This document shows positions 58,439 to 64,000 of a stretch of DNA of 64,000 nt, piece after piece; within the stretch, counting starts at the first letter, position 1; every line of letters starts with the position of its first letter. The notes under the pieces were generated by a model. It saw nothing but the letters and a program-made list of their open reading frames with translations, searched no databases and was not told the DNA's origin. The translations under genes were made by a program, and so were the position numbers. Location: positions 2,366,167 through 2,430,166 of the forward strand of contig CAJINV010000010.1 of the NCBI GenBank assembly GCA_905178155.1, in the 5' to 3' direction. The DNA comes from Amoebophrya sp. A120 (lineage: Eukaryota > Sar > Dinophyceae > Syndiniales > Amoebophryaceae).

Positions 58439-61400
58439 TTATCCCATGTAGGTGGTCGAAGTGGTGTTCCCCCCGGCGTTATACCAGGACGAACTCGAGC
58501 CTGATTTCTCATGCGCCCGATCGCCCGAGTTGTACCAGGTGCGGCTCTTCCCCTCCCACCTGCTGTCCGGCTCGGCGCGGTTGGCACTGCTGTTCAATCG
58601 AATGCAAACATGTCGGGGTCAGTAAACAAGTTGCGAGACTTGTCATGCGAATTTTCCATGACCCATGAGGTGTGGAGTGCGGGACCCAGCATGACAGATT
58701 CTTTGAGGTCTCCATCAAGCCTATACTGCATGAAAAAAAAGCTCCCTCTCGACCTGGTCAGAAGGGAACAACTTTTGGCCCTCATGCAAGACAGATTTTT
58801 GCATGATCCAGATTTAGCATGACAAGTTGCAATCTTCCAGACCCAGACATGTTTGCAATCCATATGTCCCATCGCCGCTCTCGGGTGTCGTCATCGCGGG
58901 ACGCGGACCCCCACTTCTGCCCGGACGAAGGGTAGTTGTAGTCTGTTATATTTTTCGACGACGTGTTGTCACTTTGTCATGCACAAAACAGCTAGAGAAA
59001 GTTGTAGATGAGAAATTCACCATGCATGCCACACACAGAATCAAGGCGTAGAACAGGTTGTCTACTTCCTTTATCAAATAAACCAGAAATAAAGTTCACC
59101 ATCTACGAAAAATCACAACAAGCAGTAGTACCCCGAGAAGCGTAACTGGCCTCCCGATCCCCACCCCGCCTGTCGTACCGGCTGCTGGTGCCGTACTCCC
59201 GGAATTTGCTCTCTCCCGTACCGGACCGGTGGTAATCCTTGCCGTAAGACCCATATCCCGTGTTGTTGTCTTTCCCGCCCCGACCCGCGTTCGGCGCCGG
59301 CGGCCCCATGGGGTTGTTTTCGAAGCCCGGTCCGAAGTAGCGCCAAGTGGTTACGTCGTTTCCGCGCCCGCGGCCGCCGGGTTCGTCCATCAGCGCAACG
59401 CCCTTCTGGTGCAGCTCGTGGCGAATCGCGTCGGCTTCCTTGTAGTTGCCGACCTGTGAATGTCATCGTCAATGTGATGGTGGAAATTACATTTTATACA
59501 AACTTGCTCAGCAATACTGCAGAATGGAATTTGTCGTGCTGGTTCTTTAGCTAATAGGAAAAATAAGATGTGTGGTCATGCACGCAATGACTGCATCACT
59601 AAATACCCGTCTCGCTTCGTTCCGCTTCTCCACCAGCCTTTCGATCTCGGTGGGCGTTGGGCACCCCGCCGGCAAACCTTCATTTTGTTCCTCAGTCTGG
59701 CTTATGCATTGCAAATATGTCTGCGTCTGGGTCTGGAAAGTTGTCATGCTAATGTCCGAATGTTCCGCAAACTGTGTTGCGCCGCTGCGCATGACAAGTG
59801 TCTGAGCAGCTATGTCTAGCGCTAAGCGCATGACAAATAGCCTCTTTGCATGACAAGCAAGTGGCGTTGTAGCGCAACAAGCATCACAGACTTTTCTATA
59901 TTACCGGCCAAGCATGAAAACCTTGTATTCTTCCAGACCCAGACATTTTTGCAATCCATATGGCTGCCGCCGGTTCGATCCAACAACCCGTGCTCCCTTA
60001 CCGGTGGCCGGTACGGCTTGCTCTGCGGGACCACATTGTCCCCGTTATTTTGGTGATTTTCCTTTTCCGGACCTCCACTCTGCCCCCGGGTAGAAATGGT
60101 ATTCTCGTCCGCAATCGTTGAGGGCGTCGAGGATTTATCAAATGCAAAAATGTCTGGGTCTGGAAGATTCCGAGATTTGTCATGCAGTTTTTCCAAGCTC
60201 CACTAAGTCTGGAATGCAGGGCCTAGCATCACAGGATCTGCAGCCCCTTTGTGATGCCTGTTCTGCATGAGAAATGCCCCCTCAGCATGGCCAGAATTGA
60301 GCACCTTTTGCAAGTCACGCAACACAGATTTTTGTATGATGCGCAACATGCATCACAAGTTGCATCCTTCCAGACCCAGACTACATTTTTGCATTTGATA
60401 GGATTCTGCGTGCTCCAACTTCGACGGCGATATGCAAGAAAAAAACTGTGTAAGTGTAAATTTGTGTTGCAGAGGATGCAACAGAGTTACACCTGTCATG
60501 CCAGACAGCCATGAAGTCCTATTTTCATGTGTGTTTTCCCTTACAAACCATGCATGACAGGTTTTCTCTGTCATGGAGAGCAAATTTGTGATGCTGTTCC
60601 TCAAAGAAAGTTACACTTACACACTTTTTTTCCTGGATAGGCGAAGCAAACAGCACACTGGCGCTGTTGCCGCTGGCTGCGTTGAGGCTGGTACTTCCAG
60701 AGCCATTGGTCGACAGACTTGTGTTCATCATATTACCTGGAACACCTCCAACTCCGAGAGCAGAAGTCGTCTGCACGGAGGTTCTATCCAATGCAAAAAT
60801 GTCTGGGTCTGGAAGATTGCGAGATTTGTCATGCTGATCTGGCATGGCCCTTAAATCTGTATTGCGTGGCCACAAACAGCCTCTCTCGCCTGTCATGCAA
60901 AAACGCAGTTTCTCATGCGGAATACGCAGCACAGAAGCACGAAGCAACTTGTCATGCTTGGCGGCGCATTACACTGCATTTGCTTTTGACTGACTTGCAT
61001 CACAAGTTTCCAGACCCAGACATTTTTGCATTTCATAGGTTCCGCTCGACGGCTGTCCCTGCGCGAAAGTCTATCCTGAGTAAAAACGTACCCACGCCAG
61101 AGTTGTAATGCAGATTTGCAAAGACAGGAAGACTTGTAATGCGCATCCCCATGAGAGCCATTTCCAATCGTGTTTTGGAATTTGTGATGCTGTGAACAGA
61201 GTGAGCAGATGAATCTGTGACGCGGCTGCACTTGCTAACCAGCACTACACTGCGGAGTGCAATTTGTCATGCGTGACTCCCAAAACTCCTAGGTTTGTGT
61301 TGCAAAATCCCCATCCTGACTCTGGTGTGGGGACGTTTTTACTCAGGATAAAGTCATCGGTGTTCCTTGTGACATCGGGTAAAGGTTGTTCACACTCTGG

Positions 61401-64000
61401 AAAGCGCCAAAGTTGGGGAACAACCCGGAAGTGCTGCCCATAGCGCCGCCGTTGCCGTTAGATGTACCAGAGGCAGGGCCTGCCATGGGGGTCGCAAACG
61501 GGGCCGGGAAAGATGACCCATTGGTTATTCCCATGCCACCTGGAACAAAACCACCGCCCATCATCTGGCTGGTGCTGTCCATCGGCAACCCCTGCGCGTT
61601 CAGAGGCGGCAGAGGCACCGGTGGTAACAGCGGCATCGGGGGAAGCGCTGGGACCTGCGGTATCGTACAACTACCGGGTTGAAAGCTCGCGGCATTCACG
61701 TTGAAGTTCGTTGCGGAGAGCTGCTGTTGTTGACCTTGTTGTTGTCCGGATGTTGATATCCTGTGCAAAAGTATCGCGCTCGTAGTAATTGCAGTCACGC
61801 ATTACAAGTTTTTTTCTCGAGGTAACTCCGCATTACAAATTTTATTTCTCATGCTGAGAGGATGAGGACTTGTCATGCATTTATACGAGTACGATACTTA
61901 TTTTGCAGTTCATAGTTGAAAGTAGACCGTTTGTCGTGGTAACCGAGCTACCGACAGACATGGTTGGCTGCAGCAGAATCCCGGATCCCAAGCCGCTGGT
62001 GAGGGAGCTGTTGCAGCTGTTCAGCGTGTATCCACTGCAAATATGTCTGGGTCTGGGAGATTGCGAGATTTGTCATGCCCGTCTGGCATGACTCTCAACT
62101 CTGTATTGCATGCATGCGAAGCGCTCCTCTTGTCTGTCATGCAAAAACGCAGTTTCTGATGCGGAGTGCGCAACTCTGAAGGACGCATAAACTTGTCATC
62201 TGGGCAGCGCATTACTGTGTGCTCACTACTCCCTTCTTTGCATCACAACTTTCCAGACCCAGAGATATTTGCAATGCATAGCGTGTTTTGGAGCAACTGC
62301 ATCCCGGGTGTCGGATTGTTGTTCATCTGCGACGCGGAATATAGATTGCAAAAATGTCTGGGTTTGGAAGAATGCAAGATTGTCATGCTTGTCTGGCATG
62401 ACTCGAGAATCTGTATTGCATAGGCACGAAAAGGCCCTCTTGCCTGTCATGCAAAAACGCAGTTTGCCATGCGGAATACGTAAGACATGGCAGCCAAGAA
62501 ATTTGTCATGCATAGCTGCGTATTGCAGTGCGTCCAACCATCATTCACTTTTAGCATTACAAGTTTCCAGACCCAGACATATTTGCACTTGATACGGAAC
62601 TAGACAACTGCGACTGCTGTTGCGCCGAGGCCATCTGCTGCTGCTGGGCCTGGGCCGATGTCGTCGTCGACACGCCTGGCGTCGTATCAAATGCAAAAAT
62701 GTCTGGGTCTGGAAGATCTTGCAACTTTGTCATGCATGTCTTGCATGACCCATGACTGTCTGTGATGCATGACCTAGCATCACAGATTTTTAGAACCCTT
62801 CCTGATGCGTATTTCGCATGAGAAATGCCGTTTCCGCGTAGCACAAACTGGACTCCTTTTGCTCGTGATGCAATACAGATTTTTTTACAATCCAAAGATA
62901 GCATCACAAGTTGCAACCTTGTTCCAGACCCAGACATTTTTGCAATCGATACGTCGTTGCCTGCCCAACTGTCGCGTTGGCAGGCGTGTTGAGCCCGTTG
63001 CTGTTGGGACCCCCGAGGTTGCTCCCGAACTGGAGGTTGTTCCCACTAGCTGCACCACTCGCATTCGTTCCGTTCCCAAACCCGGAAATCGGGGTCAGAA
63101 TCGGCGGCTTCACGGGGGTGTCGGGCCCCAGCATCGGGGTCGTCGTGTCGTCGTAATTGTTGTATCGCGAGGAAAAACTGTTTCGCTGTAAACTTGATGT
63201 GATGCAGAAAATGGATCGCAGAACTGTGTGTCATGCTACACACGCAAGACAATGGATTTCTAGCTGTGTTTCCCCTTACGAACCCCGCATGACAGACTTT
63301 CAGTATCATGCGTAACAAACTTGTGATGCAGATTTTGCAAAATCACCACAGCGAAACAGTTTTTTCGTGGGATATGTTGTACGCGGGCTTGATTCCGACG
63401 GATTGCGGGGTCCGTTTCGAGGCCGCGGTCGTCTGGAGGTTTTGCTCGGACAAATTGTTATTTTCATCTCTGTTGTGTAGTGTCACCCCGGTGTTCCTCG
63501 GAGACAGAGTCTTGCTGTTGTTGTTCATACCAGCGTTAATACTATTTCCTTTTCCAAACCCCTTCGCGGGTGACTTCATGCCGTTTTTGCCGCCGAAATT
63601 CCTCGATCGGTTTGCGTATCAAAACGAAAAATCCCCCCTCCCCATATCAAAACGGAACTTCTGATGCTGGATCTGTGTACACAAATACGCTTTGCATTGC
63701 AGAAAGGCATTGCGGCCAGATCCCCAGCCTAGGTAGAGGCATCTGGGTCTAGTTGTTCAGCATTGCAACCGGCTGCCCTTTAGGGGCACCAGCATGACAA
63801 ATCGCTTCCATAAACGCGCGGAAACTTCTGGACTTGTCTTCTTGCAAGACAAATGTGATTTGTGACCACAAATCGGCAACACAAATTTGCAGAAACATAC
63901 CTCTTCAATAGGGGGAGGGGGGGTTTTCCTCACAATATCGTGTTTTCCGTAATCACCGGGTGCTCGGTTACCTTCACGTGCAGCCTTTGGCACTCTAACC
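58439..64000 (-). CDS. Gln/Gly-rich RNA-binding-like protein, 5' partial
   Basis: At least fifteen exons, cut by the window edge: >64000-63938, 63616-63375, 63162-62952, 62684-62595, 62339-62281, 62028-61915, 61756-61351, 61071-61038, 60784-60640, 60430-60401, 60135-59961, 59702-59607, 59453-59132, 58942-58865 and 58595-58439 (TAA). Several exons are under 60 bases. The product is mostly Gln-, Asn-, Ser- and Gly-rich. Near the C-terminus is an ordered motif, PTPTEIERLVEKRNEARR joined to VGNYKEADAIRHELHQKGV, then DVTTWRYFGPG. This resembles the short helical motif at the C-terminal end of cysteinyl-tRNA synthetases, which I recall also in other dinoflagellate proteins. An Arg/Gly/Tyr/Ser tail (SSRYDRRGGDREASY) suggests RNA binding. 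The GT-AG introns 59454-59606 and 58943-59131 flank the ordered exon. Function is inferred weakly. Confidence 0.7.
58596..58864. mobile_element. Introner, family A
   Basis: TSD TGTTC left, TGTCC right; left end mutated to AATCGAATGC. Removal joins ERRWD to SSANRAE. Confidence 0.85.
58943..59131 (-). other. GT-AG intron in the RNA-binding-like gene
   Basis: Donor CGGG|GTACTACTGC, acceptor ATAACAG|ACT; joins SYASR to DYNYPSS. TTGTCATGC occurs inside. Confidence 0.72.
59454..59606 (-). other. GT-AG intron in the RNA-binding-like gene
   Basis: Donor GACGG|GTATTTAG, acceptor TTCACAG|GTC; joins RNEARR to VGNYKEAD. No inverted repeats. Confidence 0.75.
59703..59960. mobile_element. Introner, family A
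   Basis: Perfect TSD TGGCT; left end TATGCATTGCAAATATGTCT with a duplicated TCTGGG-type word. Removal joins RTGGS to QTEEQNE. Confidence 0.88.
60136..60400. mobile_element. Introner, family A
   Basis: Perfect TSD GGATT. A 30-base exon separates it from 60431-60639. Removal joins EHAES to STPSTIA. Confidence 0.88.
60431..60639. mobile_element. Introner, family D (reverse orientation)
   Basis: Perfect TSD GGCGA; 209 bases, the reverse complement of 50836-51044 with few differences. Confidence 0.89.
60785..61037. mobile_element. Introner, family A
   Basis: Perfect TSD GGTTC; left end TATCCAATGCAAAAATGTCT. Removal joins PSSGT to SVQTTSA. Confidence 0.89.
61072..61350. mobile_element. Introner, family C (reverse orientation)
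   Basis: Perfect TSD AAGTC; 279 bases, the reverse complement of 8690-8968 with few differences. Removal joins GTPMT to FAQGQPS. Confidence 0.9.
61757..61914. mobile_element. Introner, family I (short)
   Basis: Perfect TSD GTTGA; 158 bases, arms TATCCTGTGCAAAAGTATCG and CGATACTTATTTTGCAGTTC. Removal joins NGLLS to TSGQQQ. Confidence 0.88.
62029..62280. mobile_element. Introner, family A
   Basis: Perfect TSD GCGTG; left end TATCCACTGCAAATATGTCT. Removal joins LLQNT to LNSCNSS. Confidence 0.88.
62340..62594. mobile_element. Introner, family A
   Basis: Perfect TSD CGGAA; left end TATAGATTGCAAAAATGTCT. Removal joins QLSSS to ASQMNNN. Confidence 0.88.
62685..62951. mobile_element. Introner, family A
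   Basis: Perfect TSD CGTCG. Separates GQATT-type codons from TPGVSTT in the RNA-binding-like gene. Confidence 0.88.
63163..63374. mobile_element. Introner, family E
   Basis: Perfect TSD TGTTG; left end TATCGCGAGGAAAAACTGTT. Removal joins KPAYN to NYDDTTT. Confidence 0.88.
63617..63937. mobile_element. Introner, family B
   Basis: TSD TTGCG left, TCGTG right (diverged). Removal joins HPVITEN to ANRSRNF in frame. Confidence 0.82.

Noticed and set aside
452-63937. CRISPR array or bacterial repeat system
   Set aside because: The repeats are dispersed, mirrored at element ends, flanked by TSDs and lie inside eukaryotic genes.
452-63937. Introner interiors as coding or ncRNA genes
   Set aside because: Short frames inside differ between copies and orientations and shift phase. 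I see no transposase.

Overview
This 64 kb window is nuclear DNA from a eukaryote. Every gene I can support lies on the minus strand. The coding exons are broken up by 68 clear (plus one doubtful) terminal-inverted-repeat elements. Each of the 68 starts with TATC, TATG, TATT or a one-base variant, ends with the mirror image (GATA, CATA or AATA), and sits between 5-bp target-site duplications (TSDs). Removing one element plus one TSD copy restores the reading frame and the protein at nearly every junction I checked by hand. They are therefore introner elements: DNA-transposon-like units that act as introns. Introners with inverted repeats and unusual splice sites are known from dinoflagellate lineages, notably the Syndiniales parasite Amoebophrya and, with other features, Polarella. 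Compact genes in one direction also fit. A syndinian or other dinoflagellate-lineage genome is my inference, not something proven here.

Layout, left to right (all genes on the minus strand). 405-7357: multi-exon membrane-type protein of unknown function. 7479-16458: very long Ser/Pro/acidic secreted or membrane protein with a signal peptide; it may be the same gene as the first. It contains a separate inverted-repeat element at 11488-12195. 17315-20069: single-pass membrane protein. 20847 to about 23440: Cys-rich ectodomain, Thr/Ser stalk, transmembrane segment and WPQ-repeat tail. 24160-24901: GC-rich inverted-repeat transposon in an intergenic stretch. 25014-27505: sugar O-methyltransferase-like protein. 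28038-31576: RPAP2/Rtr1-type RNA polymerase II CTD phosphatase. 31577-35283: gene-poor, with a GC-rich island. 35284-37602: NPYG-repeat protein. 37644-46541: divergent kinesin with an NPYG/Gln-rich N-terminus and a possible FHA-like region. 47428-48330: Rab18-type GTPase. 48430-49230: GC-rich island. 49341-55724: UDP-glucuronate 4-epimerase. 55725-58438: no gene seen. 58439 to beyond 64000: Gln/Gly-rich, RNA-binding-like protein, cut off by the window edge.

Introner families were told apart by their outer arms. A: TATCAAATGCAAAAATGTCT, 25 copies. B: TATCAAAACGAAAAATCCCC, 10. C: TATCCTGAGTAAAAACGTCC, 10. D: TATCCAGGAAAAAAACTGTG, 4. E: TATCGTGAGAAAAAACTGTT, 4. F: TATCACGAGGAAAAATTCCC, 3. G: TATGGAAGTGTCAGGATTGA, 2. 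H: TATCACAGGAAAAAAGCGCT, 4. I: TATCCTGTGCAAAAGTATCG, 2. K, L, M and N: one each. J: one, doubtful. Nearly all carry the internal word GCATGACAA or a one-base variant (GCATCACAA, GCATTACAA, GCAATACA) in one or both orientations. About 14 kb of intergenic DNA holds none of these elements. A handful of ordinary GT-AG introns coexist in the kinesin, the RNA-binding-like gene and the first gene.
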